From the NCBI GenBank assembly GCA_963702935.1, contig OY969772.1, forward strand, positions 1,674,001 to 1,738,000: a DNA stretch of 64,000 nt, written 5' to 3'. The position numbers and the translations under genes are program-made. This document shows, in pieces, positions 43,163 to 52,474 of the stretch (positions within the stretch are counted from its first letter, which is position 1; every line of letters starts with the position of its first letter). Source of the DNA: DAOTWA01 sp963702935 (GTDB lineage: Bacteria > Chloroflexota > Anaerolineae > Anaerolineales > Anaerolineaceae). The notes under the pieces were generated by a model. The model was not told the DNA's origin. It saw only the letters and a program-made list of their open reading frames with translations, and did not search any database.

Positions 43163-44194
43163 CTACCCCCCGAACATCTGGCTGACGATAGGGCGGATCT
43201 TGTCCCAATTAGGGAGCAGCACGTCTGCCCCTTCCGATGTAATGTAAGGAGTGACCTCGTCGCGGGTCAGCGTGCGATTGTCGATGCCGTCTGGCCCAAC
43301 GCGCACCAGGGCCAGCGCCAGGCGCGGCCACTGCCAGGCCGGGATATTGGTATCCACCGCCTTGAACAAGGCAGAAGCGATGGCCGGCAGGCGCGGCCAG
43401 CTCAGCGGGCTGAGGAGCTGTTTGGCCACGGCTTTGAGCAGCAGTTGACCGTGCGCCATGCGATAGAAATCGTCGCTGCTTTCCCGCTCGCGCACGAAGG
43501 CCAGCGCCTGCGTGCCGTCCCAGTGCTGTTTGCCGGCCGGGAAGCCCGAGGCGGGCTGATCCAGGGTGATGTCCACGCCGCCCATGGCGTCCACCACGTC
43601 CACGAAGCTGTCGAAGCGCGCGCGCACGTAGTAATTCACCGGCACCTGGAAATTATCCTCCACCACCTGGGCCGCCGCCGCCGGGCCGCTGCCGGGCTGC
43701 TCGGCCTCGGCGAAGAAGTGCGCCGTGTTGATGCGGTTCTCCCCGTGGCCGGGGATGGGCACCCACAGGTCGCGCGGGATGGAGAGCATGCCCACGTACG
43801 GCCGCAGCGGGTTGACGGTGACCAGGATGATGGTGTCGGTGCGCCCGGTTTCGCCTTGATCCGGGCGCGCGTCCAGCCCCAGCACCAGGATATTGGTGCG
43901 CAGCGGGGCCAGGAAATACAAAGCCGCCACCCCTAACACAGCGATGAGGATCACCGCCAGGGGCCCCAGGCAACAGCCGCGTCCAGGGCGCTTCGCACGG
44001 GAGGCGTTCTGGACGGGCTTTTGCGGTACGCGCACCGGCTGGATGCTTTCGATGGGAGCCGGGCGGCTCGGACTGGGAGTCCTTTGAGATTGCTGATACG
44101 GCCAGGCTGCCCCCGGGGATGGCGGCGTGGAAATGCGCATGGGCCGCGTGGGGGCGTCTGGGTCGACGGGATTCAGATTGTAGTCGAAGCTCAT
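43163..44194 (-). CDS. LCP-family (LytR-CpsA-Psr) glycopolymer transferase
   Basis: A 343-residue membrane protein with a Pro/Ser-rich cytosolic N-tail, one membrane helix at about residues 75-94 (LAVILIAVLGVAALYFLAPL) and an extracytoplasmic LCP domain. All expected loops are present: NILVLGLDARPDQGETGRTDTI-like start at about 98, MLSIPRDLWVPIPGHG, RINTAH, VDAMGGVDITLD and ALAFVRERESSDDFYRMAHGQ. It is thus an orthodox enzyme attaching glycopolymers from a polyprenyl carrier to the cell envelope, unlike the degenerate copy at 33711. Confidence 0.92.
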   Translation of the reverse strand: MSFDYNLNPVDPDAPTRPMRISTPPSPGAAWPYQQSQRTPSPSRPAPIESIQPVRVPQKPVQNASRAKRPGRGCCLGPLAVILIAVLGVAALYFLAPLRTNILVLGLDARPDQGETGRTDTIILVTVNPLRPYVGMLSIPRDLWVPIPGHGENRINTAHFFAEAEQPGSGPAAAAQVVEDNFQVPVNYYVRARFDSFVDVVDAMGGVDITLDQPASGFPAGKQHWDGTQALAFVRERESSDDFYRMAHGQLLLKAVAKQLLSPLSWPRLPAIASALFKAVDTNIPAWQWPRLALALVRVGPDGIDNRTLTRDEVTPYITSEGADVLLPNWDKIRPIVSQMFGG

Positions 44195-44260
44195 ACTGGA
44201 CAGGTTCTTCCTTTGCTCGCCGGATTCTACCCTATATCCGCGAGTTTGTCATCGTCCGCC

Positions 44261-45121
44261 TCACGCCGTCCCCCTGGCCGGTGAGCTTTGCAGCCCCCGT
44301 TTCTGCCGCGCGGATTTCCAGCGGCTGCCGATCAGGCTGGCCGCCAACGCCGAGGGCACCAGCGCGCCGAGCGTTTGCAGGGCGCGGTTGACCCAGCCGG
44401 GGACGTAAACTGCCTGCCCCTGCAAGGCGCGATCCAGCGTGGCGCTGGCCACCGAGCCGATGTTTTGCGTGGTGATCTGCCCCAGCCAGCCCTGCGCGTC
44501 GATGCCCGCGACGCAATCCGGGTTGGTGGGCATACCCGCCGGGCACAGCGCCGTGACGGTGGCGCCCAGGTCGCGCACTTCCTCGCGCAGGGCCAGCGAG
44601 AAGTCCAGCAAGAAGCGCTTGGAAGCCGCGTAGGTGGCCTTGACCGGCATGGGCGAAAAAGCCGCCAGGCTGGCCACGTTGATGATGCGGAAGGTGGCCA
44701 GCGGGTCGCGGAACTCCAGCAGCGCGTGGGTCATCTCCAGCGTGCCTTCCACGTTCAGGCGGATGATGGTGCGGATGTGCTGGCGACTCTGCTCGTAGAA
44801 CGGGCCTTCGTAATCCGTGCCGGCCACGTTGACCAGGCCCCAGAAGCGCAGGTCGTCCTCCCAGAAGCGGTCGAACAACTCCGCCCGGGAGGCCGGGTCG
44901 GTCAGGTCGCACGCCTGGGTGTACACCTGCACGCCGTAGGCGTTGCGCAGGCCGCCGGAGAGCGTCTCCAGCAGATCGGGGCGCAGGTCGGTGAGGAACA
45001 GGTTCCAGCCCCGGCTGGCGCACTCCACCGCGAAGGCCTTGCCCAGGCCGCCGGTCGCGCCGCTGATCAGGATCAGGCTTCCGGTGGGAGCCTGCTTTTT
45101 GGGTGAAAGAGGGGTCTTCAT
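44261..45121 (-). CDS. Short-chain dehydrogenase/reductase
   Basis: A 286-residue classical SDR with the nucleotide motif SGATGGLG at about residues 20-27, VNVAG at about 92-96, catalytic Ser in INVASLAAFSPMP and YAASK at about 155-159. The C-terminal part has a short hydrophobic stretch (ALVPSALAASLIG), suggesting membrane association. ATG 45121 lies 1 base after the TGA of the upstream SDR gene, so the two are translationally coupled. Substrate unknown. Confidence 0.9.
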   Translation of the reverse strand: MKTPLSPKKQAPTGSLILISGATGGLGKAFAVECASRGWNLFLTDLRPDLLETLSGGLRNAYGVQVYTQACDLTDPASRAELFDRFWEDDLRFWGLVNVAGTDYEGPFYEQSRQHIRTIIRLNVEGTLEMTHALLEFRDPLATFRIINVASLAAFSPMPVKATYAASKRFLLDFSLALREEVRDLGATVTALCPAGMPTNPDCVAGIDAQGWLGQITTQNIGSVASATLDRALQGQAVYVPGWVNRALQTLGALVPSALAASLIGSRWKSARQKRGLQSSPARGTA

Positions 45122-45122
45122 T

Positions 45123-46004
45123 TCATTTCTCCGTTGGCATGCCACATAGATGTTCTGAGAGCGCCCACAGGCGGCGCGCGGCTTCGAGATTCTGGGCGTA
45201 GCGGCTGGGGGCCTTCGGCCGGCCGGCGTACCAGTAGATCTCCGGGGACTCCTGGATGGAAGCCTCGGTCAGCAAGTAGACGATGCCTCGCGCGGGCACC
45301 TCGGGGGGAACGCCCCCCGCCCGGCGCCGTTTCCAGACCCAGCGCACCATGGCCGGGGTGCCCTTCAGGCCAATGTCGGTCTTCACCAGGCCGGGGTCGG
45401 CGGCGAAGGCGCGCACAGTCGACCCCGGCCCCAGGCGGCGGTTGAGCTCCGCCGTGAACAGCACGTTGGCCAGCTTGGTGTGCTCGTAGGCGCGCAGCCC
45501 GTTGTAATGCCGCCGGAGCTGCGGGTCCTCCCAGTTCAGGCGGGCGCCGTAATGTGAGTCGGAGCTGACCGTCACCACGCGCGCCGCCGGCGCCGCCTGG
45601 AGCAGGGGCAGCAGCTCGTTGGTCAACAAGAACGGCGCCAGGTGGTTGACCGCCCACTGCATCTCGAAGCCTTCGGGCGTCAGGGTCAGCCAATAGGTAA
45701 ACGTGCCCGCGTTATTGAGCAGCCCGTCCAGGGCAGTCTTGCCGCTCGCCTCGAGCGCCGCTTTGATCTGGCCCGCCAGGCCGCGCACCTGGCCCTGCAA
45801 GGACAGGTCGGCCACCAGGTAGGCCAGGCCGCCTTCCGGCGCGATGCGCCGCAGGCGCTGTTCCGCCTCCCGGCAGCGCTGCGCCGAGCGCCCCACCCCG
45901 ATCACGGCAGCGCCCTGGCGCAGCAGCCCTTCGGCGCAGGCCAGCCCGATCCCGGAGGTGGCTCCGGTGACGACGAACGTTTTTTCAGCGATGTGTGTTT
46001 CCAT
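45123..46004 (-). CDS. Short-chain dehydrogenase/reductase (retinol-dehydrogenase-like)
   Basis: A 293-residue SDR with VTGATSGIG at about residues 10-18, LLNNAG at about 85-90, VVTVSSDSH at about 137-145, and YEHTKLANVLF with the catalytic Tyr/Lys at about 168-172. The pattern around the NNAG and YxxxK motifs matches the RDH/WW-oxidoreductase-like bacterial group. METHIAEK is taken as the start because GAAGGAA precedes it; the longer frame to 46235 has no ribosome site. First gene of a two-SDR operon. Confidence 0.9.
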   Translation of the reverse strand: METHIAEKTFVVTGATSGIGLACAEGLLRQGAAVIGVGRSAQRCREAEQRLRRIAPEGGLAYLVADLSLQGQVRGLAGQIKAALEASGKTALDGLLNNAGTFTYWLTLTPEGFEMQWAVNHLAPFLLTNELLPLLQAAPAARVVTVSSDSHYGARLNWEDPQLRRHYNGLRAYEHTKLANVLFTAELNRRLGPGSTVRAFAADPGLVKTDIGLKGTPAMVRWVWKRRRAGGVPPEVPARGIVYLLTEASIQESPEIYWYAGRPKAPSRYAQNLEAARRLWALSEHLCGMPTEK

Positions 46005-46155
46005 GTCTTGGTATTCCTTCCTCGATCTGATTTCTTCCCGGTCGCCCGCCCGCGTCATTAATGCTGTCAGGTAGCCGGATTTCTTTTCGAACGCAATTTC
46101 GCGTTTTTTATACCCGGCCAGAGGATGGAGCGACATCTGCCAAAAGGTGGACAGA

Positions 46156-46181
46156 GGGGGTGGATTCCCGTCTCCACCCCC
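46156..46181. promoter_or_regulatory. Hairpin between the SDR and MFS genes
   Basis: GGGGGTGGA pairs with TCCACCCCC around an 8-base loop, roughly midway between the divergent starts. It could be an attenuator or protein site; no family is recognised. Confidence 0.35.
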
Positions 46182-46272
46182 CGATCCACCGCTGAGGGGA
46201 GGACACTCCATCCGCCCCGGCGGTATCGTATACATCGAAGTTTCGGATCAAAAGAGGAATTTTCAGACGAGC

Positions 46273-47410
46273 ATGAATTCAGACCATCTTATCTAAGCCC
46301 GCCGGGCTACGCCAGAGCCGCCTGGGCCAGCTCCTGGCCGGCAACCCCGGCTTCCGGCTCTTCCTGCTCAGCGAGAGCGCCGCCCTGTTCGGCGCGCACT
46401 TCTTGCAGATCGCCTTGCCCTGGCTGGCCGTGGAGCTGACCGGGGACGCCCTGACCCTGGGGACGGTCAGCCTGCTGTCCGGCGTCACGCGCGTCTCCTT
46501 CGTCTTGTGGGGCGGGGCGCTGGCGGATCGCTTCTCGCCCAGGAGCCTGGCCCTGCTCGCCTACGCGGCCCGGGCCGCCTGCCTGGCCGCCTTCCTCGGC
46601 CTGCAGGCGGTCGGCTGTATGAGCCTGGCGGCCCTGTACGCCTTCAGCCTGGCTTGTGGGGCCAGCGACGCCGTGCTGTTGCCCGCGCGCGGCTCGCTGG
46701 CTCCCCGCCTGGTCGAGGGGCGGCAATTGCGCCCAGCCAATGCACTGCTCTTCGGGCAGGAGCGCGCCTGGGGCATCGCCGGGCCGCTCCTGGCCGGAGG
46801 GCTGATCGCTGCCCTGGCGGACACGTCCGGCGGAGTGGCCGCTGCCCTGTTGGTGGCCCTGGCGGCCCTGTGCGCCTCCATCCTGATCCTGTGGCGCGTG
46901 AAGCTACCTGCGCGCGGTGGGGCCGTCCCGCGCGAGCGCGCTGCGCCCTCCCCCGGCGCGTCCTTGCGGGAGCTGTTGTCGATGGTGTGGCGTCAAAAAA
47001 GCTTGCGGGGATGGTTGGGGATGGTGTACGGCGTCAATCTGCTCAGCACAGCGCCTCTCACTATCGGCCTGCCCACGCTGGCTGTTTCCCGTTTTGGCAA
47101 CGGCGCGGGCATGTTAGGGGCGCTGGCCTCCGCCTGCGCCGGCGGGGCCTTGCTCGGCGACCTGCTGGCCGGCCTGCTGCCCATCCCCCGGCAGGAGCAC
47201 TTCGGGAGGGTCTTCGCGGCGGCCCTGGGCGGCCTGGGTCTGGGCCTGGCCGGCGCGCTCGTGGCCGCCTCGCCCGGCGCCCTGCTGCTGGCCGCCCTAT
47301 CCAGCGCCGCGCTGGTGGGTTACGTCAATACCCTCGGCATCACCAGCCTCCAACGCGAGACGCCGCCCGCCTTCCTGGGCCGCATGATGGGGCTGGTCAA
47401 CCTGAAGTAG
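46273..47410 (+). CDS. MFS transporter, C-terminally truncated, start unresolved
   Basis: A major-facilitator exporter-like protein. Family sequence runs from about 46283 (KPAGLRQSRLGQLL, NPGFRLFLLSESAALFGAHF, LPWLAVELTGDALTLG) to a sudden stop at 47408-47410 just after FLGRMMGLVNLK. Relatives have about 70 more residues and two more helices, so the end is missing. At the other end, ATG 46273 is out of frame with the body and an in-frame TGA lies at 46274, so one base is probably extra between 46276 and 46290; otherwise the protein would start at TTG 46403 and lose its first helix. The loop GGALADRFSPRSLALLA is the family's motif A. Its last 114 bases are also open on the opposite strand in the LuxR gene. 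The substrate is unknown. Confidence 0.75.
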
Positions 47411-48187
47411 TCCCAATTCCCTGGCGCGCCGCACCGCCTGCACGCGCGTCTGCACTTCCAGCTTGCCGTAGATATTGTTGATGTGGGTCTTCACCGTGCT
47501 GGGCGCCAGCACCAATTTGGCGGCGATCTCCGCGTTGGAAAAGCCCTGGTCCACCAGGCGCAGCACTTCCAGCTCGCGGGCGCTGAGCGGCTCGATCAGC
47601 GCGCGTTGGTCGGGCGCCCCCGCCGGGGCTTGCACCGGATGGCCGGCCGGCTTGAACCAGCGCAGCACGCGCTCCGGGAAGATCTCTTCCGGGCGCAGCC
47701 GCCACAGCAGCAGGCCGCCCAGGGCCAGCAAGATAGGCGCCATGACCTGGATGAAGACCCCCCCGGCGATGGCCCCGAACAGCGCGAAGAGGGTCACCCC
47801 GCCCACCACCAGGCCCCATCCGGCCAGGCTGATTTCCTGGCGCCATTGGAGCTGCCCGTTGGCCAGCACCAGTCCCAGCCCGATGCCGGCTACCATGAGC
47901 AGCCAGGCGTAGGCCCACGCCTGCCAGTCGTTGGTGAGCACGTTGAGCAGGAAAATCAGCCCCAGCGCCACCAGCAGGGAGCCGGGCACGTAGAGCAGGC
48001 CCGCCCAGCGCCATTTTTTGGAAAGCACGAACACCAGCACGTAAAAGACGACCCCCAGCATGGTGATGAGCAGCGGCAGGGCCACGTTCACGCTCCAGCC
48101 CAGGAACACATTCAGGGCCAGGAGCACTCCCCCGGCGCCCACCAGGAGGATGCTGATCGCTTTTACCGTACGGTTCACACTTCCCAT
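47297..48187 (-). CDS. Membrane-anchored LuxR-type regulator
   Basis: A 296-residue protein in which about six membrane helices (residues 8-165) precede a cytosolic LuxR helix-turn-helix (EPLSARELEVLRLVDQGFSN, LVLAPSTVKTHINNIYGKL). The membrane part probably senses a signal directly and the tail binds DNA. ATG 48187 is preferred because GGAGGGG lies 6 bases upstream. LuxR proteins of this type end at RARELGLL; here the frame instead runs on about 35 residues (from QVDQPHH) through the antisense of the MFS gene, so the original stop codon appears lost at 47402-47404. Confidence 0.85.
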   Translation of the reverse strand: MGSVNRTVKAISILLVGAGGVLLALNVFLGWSVNVALPLLITMLGVVFYVLVFVLSKKWRWAGLLYVPGSLLVALGLIFLLNVLTNDWQAWAYAWLLMVAGIGLGLVLANGQLQWRQEISLAGWGLVVGGVTLFALFGAIAGGVFIQVMAPILLALGGLLLWRLRPEEIFPERVLRWFKPAGHPVQAPAGAPDQRALIEPLSARELEVLRLVDQGFSNAEIAAKLVLAPSTVKTHINNIYGKLEVQTRVQAVRRARELGLLQVDQPHHAAQEGGRRLALEAGDAEGIDVTHQRGAG

Positions 48188-48247
48188 GCAGGACCCCTCC
48201 GCGTGTCCTTCCATCGTTGATCGACGCGCTTATTATAGTATGAAATC

Positions 48248-48326
48248 GCCTTGCGAAGGTTCGTTGAAAAAGGCCCCGCTCGATGGACAGACCGATCGCC
48301 TTCATTCCCAACCTTCGCAGGGCTGG
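48248..48326. repeat. Paired CCTTGCGAAGGTT repeat, copy 3
   Basis: GCCTTGCGAAGGTTC (48248-48262) and CCAACCTTCGCAGGGCTGG (48308-48326) flank 45 bases. The right arm forms the last codons and stop context of the small gene at 48302-48538. Confidence 0.8.
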
Positions 48327-48538
48327 TCTATCAGCCGCACCGAGATCAGCGTGAGATTCAGGCTGCCGATCTGCGCCAGGACGCCGTGCAGCAGCGAGGC
48401 GTCCTGCGCGGGCAGGCGCAGCAAAGTCACGCCCGGGCGGCCGGGCGCCGCCGCGAGCTGCACGCCGTCGAACCAATGCGTCCACACCTCCCCCAGGCAG
48501 CCCTGCACGCAAATCTCGTAATAGCCAGAGTGAGTCAT
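48302..48538 (-). CDS. Small conserved protein, 78 aa, next to LuxR genes
   Basis: An unrecognised 78-residue soluble protein with YYEICVQGCLGEVWTHWF, LRLPAQDASLLHGVLAQIGSL and LTLISVR. The pattern VQG-W--WF-G followed by D-A-LHG-L is shared by small proteins often found beside LuxR-type regulators in Chloroflexota; their function is not known. Its last residues (DQPCEGWE) come from the repeat arm at 48308-48326, so the repeat has landed on, and now supplies, its 3' end. It lies between two LuxR-type genes on the same strand. Confidence 0.65.
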   Translation of the reverse strand: MTHSGYYEICVQGCLGEVWTHWFDGVQLAAAPGRPGVTLLRLPAQDASLLHGVLAQIGSLNLTLISVRLIDQPCEGWE

Positions 48539-48668
48539 AGGCATCCTTGTCCTTTGCGATGAAGATCTGCATTCAGGATAGCCGTTAAGACCCGCCCCGG
48601 CATCCCGCCTTGGGAGTATTTCCCCCGGGAATCAAAAGAGAAAAAGGAGTAGCCGAAAGTATACCCGC

Positions 48669-51393
48669 CTAGAGCAGGCCGAGCTGGCGGGCGCGGGCCA
48701 CGGCCTGAGTGCGACTCTCTACGTCCAGCTTGCCCAGCACGCTGCTGGCGTGCTTCTTCACCGTGGCCAGCGAGAGCACCAGGCGGTCGGCGATTTGCTG
48801 GTTGGAAAGCCCCGCGCCGATCAGGCCCAGCACTTCCAGCTCGCGGGCGGTGAGCGGCTCGGCCAGGCCCGCTGGCGGTGCGGGCGGCCTGGCAGGCCGG
48901 CGGCCGGCTTCACGCAGCAAATGACCCACGTAGGTTAAGGAAGGATCGGCCCGGCCGGCCTCCTCCAGCAGCGCCAGGGCGGCCCCGCCTTCGTCCAGGA
49001 AGGTGCGCGTAAAGCCTTCCGGCTCGGCCAACGCCAGCGCCCCTCGCAAGTCGGCCTGCGCGCCCTGCGCGCCCTGCGCGTCCTGCGCGCTCCCCCTTTC
49101 CCGGCGCGCCAGCGCGCGCAGGAGCAGCGCCAGCAGGCGGCTGCCGGGACGCTGGTCGCTCTCGGCGATCTCCAGGGCCGTCTCCAGGGCGTCCAGGGCC
49201 GCTTCGGTTTCCCCGGCAGCGCTCTTCACGCGCGCGTAATTGAGGAGCTGCGCCTCGCGGGCGCTTCCCCCGCCGCCGGAAAGCGCCGGCGCCACCGCCT
49301 CGGCCCAGGCCAGGGCCTCCGGCAGCCTGCCGGCGCGCGCCCACAGGCCCGCGCGCCGCGCTTCCAGCTCGTTGAGCGGCTGTTGCGCGCCCAGCTTCGT
49401 GACGGCCGCCAGATCCTCTTCGAGGACCGCCAGCGCCCCCGCCAGGTCTTCGCGGGCCACGCGCAGGCGCGCGAGCACCACCCCATGATAGCGCACGTAT
49501 TCCAGCGTGCCCCCGTAGCGCCCAATCTCTTCGGCCCGCTGCAAGCTGGCCTCCGCTTCGTCCAGGCGATTCCACTCGATGTACAGGTCGGCCAGCGCCA
49601 GGTGCAGGACGGCGGCAGCCGGCAGCTTCTGGATGCCCCTGTGCTGCGCCTCTTGCAGCCCTTCCAGGCAGATTTGCTCGGCCTGGCGCAGGCGCCCCTG
49701 TAAGACGGACAGGCGCGCCACGGCGGAATACGACCCCAGCGCGGCCACGTGGTTGCCGCCTTCCAGGGCGAAAGGAATCGCGGCGCGGTAAGCCGCGACC
49801 GCCTCGGCGGCCTGGCCCATCTCGCGGTAGGCGTGCCCCAACAGGGTGTAGGCGTTGCCCTGCAGGATGGCGTTGACCTTCTCGGCCAACGGGATGGCCT
49901 GGCGGGCCTGCTCCACCGCTCCGGCGAAGTCGCCCCGGTTGCGCGCCAGGAAGGAACGGATCAGGTGCGCCTCGCAAGGCAGGCGGCGCGGCAGCTCGTC
50001 CCCCGGCGGGATGCGCCCCTGCGCCTGGAGCGCGGCGAAGGCGTCCTCCGCCGCCAGCAGGCGCGGCAGCGCCGCGTCGAACTGGCCGGTCAGGCACAGG
50101 CCCCAGGCGAAGGCCAGGCTCAGCAGGGGCCGCCCGGCGAAGGCTTCGGCGGGCAGGTCGCGCAGCCAACCCAGCGCCAGGTTGATCTCCCCGGCGTGCA
50201 TCATGGGCACCCAGGCCGCCTCCACCAGGTCCGCCGCCAGCGCGTAATCCCGCGCGGCGAAGGCGTGCGTCACCGCCTCGGGCACCAGTCCCTCGGAGGC
50301 CAGCCAGCGTGCCGCGCGGCGGTGCAGCTCTGCGCTGGCGGAGGGCTCCCGGCGGGCCAGGCGGGCGCGCAGCAGGTCGGCGAACAGGTGATGGTAGCGG
50401 TACCAGCGGCGCTGGCTATCGAGCGGGATCAGGAACAGATTCAGGCGATACAGCTCGGCCAGCAGGGCTTCGCTGTCGGCGACGCCGGTCACGGCGCGGC
50501 ACAGCTCCGCGCAGAAACGTCCCAGGATGGAAGTCTCCAGCAGGAAATCCTGCACGGCCGGCGGCTGGCGGTTGAAGACCTCCTCGGCCAGGTAGTCCAT
50601 CACGAATTCGTGGCTGCCGGAGAAAGAGTTCCACGAAGCGCCGGCGCTGCGCGAGGGAATCGGGGCCTTCCTCGGAGAGCATGGCCAGGGCAGCCAGTTG
50701 CAGGCCGGCCACCCAGCCCTCGGTGCGCTCCTCGATGACCTGCACCTCGTGTGGCTCCAGCTCCAGGCCGTTGAGGCGGTTGAGAAACTCGGCCGACTCT
50801 TGCAGGTCAAAGCGCAGATCTGCCGCGCGCACCTCGGCCAACTGGCGGCGGGCGCGCAGGCGCGCCACCGGCAGGGGCGGCAGCACGCGGGTGAGCACTG
50901 CCAGGCAGACCTGCGGAGGCAGGCGCTCGATCAGCGCAGCCAGGGCCTCGTGGATGGCGGGGTTGCGGATGGCGTGGTAATCGTCCAGCACGATGAAGGC
51001 CGCCCCTTCCAGGGTGGAGAGGCGGTTGACGAACAGGGGGATGCAGCTTTCCAGCGGCGCGGGAGGGTTTCCGGCCAGAATCAGCCCGGCCTCAGCGGAT
51101 AGACCTGGCAACAGACCGTCCAGCCCGGCGGCCAGGTAAGCGGCCAGGCGCTTGGGGTCGTTATCGCCCTCGTCGAGCGAGATCCACGCGCAGGGCCGGC
51201 CCCACCGGCGCAGCCAATCGGCCACCAGCGTGCTCTTGCCGAAGCCGGCCGGGGCGGCCACCAGCAGCAGGCGCGCCCGGCTCGCGGCGGCTTCCTCCAG
51301 CTTGTGCGCCAGGCGCGGACGCGCCACCAGCGCCGGGCCGGGCTCCGGGAGGAACAGCTTGGTGGCGAGCAGGTTCTGTCCGGGTGAGGGCAT
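48669..51393 (-). CDS. MalT-type LuxR transcriptional activator, second copy (frameshifted)
   Basis: A STAND-type regulator of about 908 residues when repaired. The ATPase domain has Walker A APAGFGKSTL at about residues 46-55 and IVLDDYHAI; MDYLAEEVFNRQPPAVQDFLL marks the linker, followed by TPR-like repeats, and the LuxR domain closes it (EPLTARELEVLGLIGAGLSN, LSLATVKKHASSVLGKL, ending RQLGLL). An extra base in AAA at 50623-50625 shifts the frame after RRRFVEL; SGSHEFVMDY continues in the other frame. The first gene leftward of this divergent cluster, with the SRPBCC protein gene running the other way. The inducer is unknown. Confidence 0.88.
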
Positions 51394-51516
51394 ACGCCTT
51401 TAGTATACTATCGAATTTCTCCCACCGCCCCGGCCAGAGTAGCCCTTGGAAGGATGCGCGCCGCGCCCCGCCGGCGTAAGATGGTCGCAGAATAAAAAAA
51501 TAATTGGGAGGACGAC

Positions 51517-52422
51517 ATGAGCAAATGGATGGAGAAGCGCTGGTTTCGTTTCGTTTTTGGCCTGGTGGTCGTAATCATCATCCTGGTAGCCGGTTTTTCG
51601 ATGGCCTACCCGGCCATCCAGCGCTGGGGGGCCACGGACGCAGAAGTGGCCGCCAGGCTGCCCGGCGACGAGCTGCTGAATCAGCCCCTGGTCTGGTGGA
51701 CGCACGCCGAGACCATCGACGCTCCCGTAGAGCAGGTGTGGCCCTGGGTGGCCCAGTTGGGCGACCGTAAGGCCGGCTTCTACAGCTATACCTTCATCGA
51801 AAACCTGGTGGCGGGCGGCGACATCTACCACAACGCCAACGTGCTCCTGCCGGCTTTCCAGGACCCCCAGGTGGGCGATGATCTCATCGGCGGGCAGTTG
51901 AAGATCCGCGAGGTCGTGCCGGACGTATTCCTGCTGGGCGCGCCGGTCTCGGACGACTTCGGCTGGACCTGGCTGTGGTACCTCACCCCGCTGGACAGCG
52001 GCCACACCCGCCTGGCCGTGCACATGGGCATCCAGGTGCCCGCGCTGAAGGGCAACCCGGTGGTGACCTTCGTCATGAACGTGGGCGGCTTCGTCATGGA
52101 GAACAACATGCTGCAAGGCCTCAAGCTGCGCGCGGAAGGCGGCTCGGAACCGGCCGACATCGAGGTCCTCGAGATCGTCCTCTGGATGGCGGCCCTGCTC
52201 ATCGGCCTGGCCGGCGCGGTGCTGTACATGCGGCGCCAGGATTGGGTCAAGTTCCTGGCGGTGGGCGCCGCCGCGGTGATCTTGCTGATGGCGCTCACCC
52301 TCGTGCAGCCCGCTATCTGGATGCGGGGAGCCCTCGACCTGGCCCTGCTGGGTGGGCTGGCCTGGGCGGCCTGGCCCGTGCGCAGAACAGCGCACATCCT
52401 CGCGCAACCGGCGCGGGCCTGA
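51517..52422 (+). CDS. SRPBCC-fold membrane protein
   Basis: A 301-residue protein with an N-terminal membrane helix (about residues 10-32), an SRPBCC (START-like) ligand-pocket domain at about 60-205 (TIDAPVEQVWPWVAQLGDRKAGFYS, YLTPLDSGHTRLAVHM) and three C-terminal helices (about 225-290). Such proteins bind hydrophobic ligands or assist membrane-lipid handling; no catalytic motif is visible. GGGAGGAC precedes the ATG. It diverges from the second MalT-type regulator, with 123 bases between starts, so it could be its target. Confidence 0.8.
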   Translation: MSKWMEKRWFRFVFGLVVVIIILVAGFSMAYPAIQRWGATDAEVAARLPGDELLNQPLVWWTHAETIDAPVEQVWPWVAQLGDRKAGFYSYTFIENLVAGGDIYHNANVLLPAFQDPQVGDDLIGGQLKIREVVPDVFLLGAPVSDDFGWTWLWYLTPLDSGHTRLAVHMGIQVPALKGNPVVTFVMNVGGFVMENNMLQGLKLRAEGGSEPADIEVLEIVLWMAALLIGLAGAVLYMRRQDWVKFLAVGAAAVILLMALTLVQPAIWMRGALDLALLGGLAWAAWPVRRTAHILAQPARA

Positions 52423-52435
52423 CCCCCTTCGTAAA

Positions 52436-52474
52436 AAACTATGCGAGGGCCGCAATGCGGCCTTCGCGTAGTTT
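52436..52474. terminator. Bidirectional terminator between convergent genes
   Basis: AAACTATGCGAGGGCCGC pairs (with G-U steps) with GCGGCCTTCGCGTAGTTT, flanked by A and T runs. It overlaps the stop codon of the ATP-grasp gene. Confidence 0.8.
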
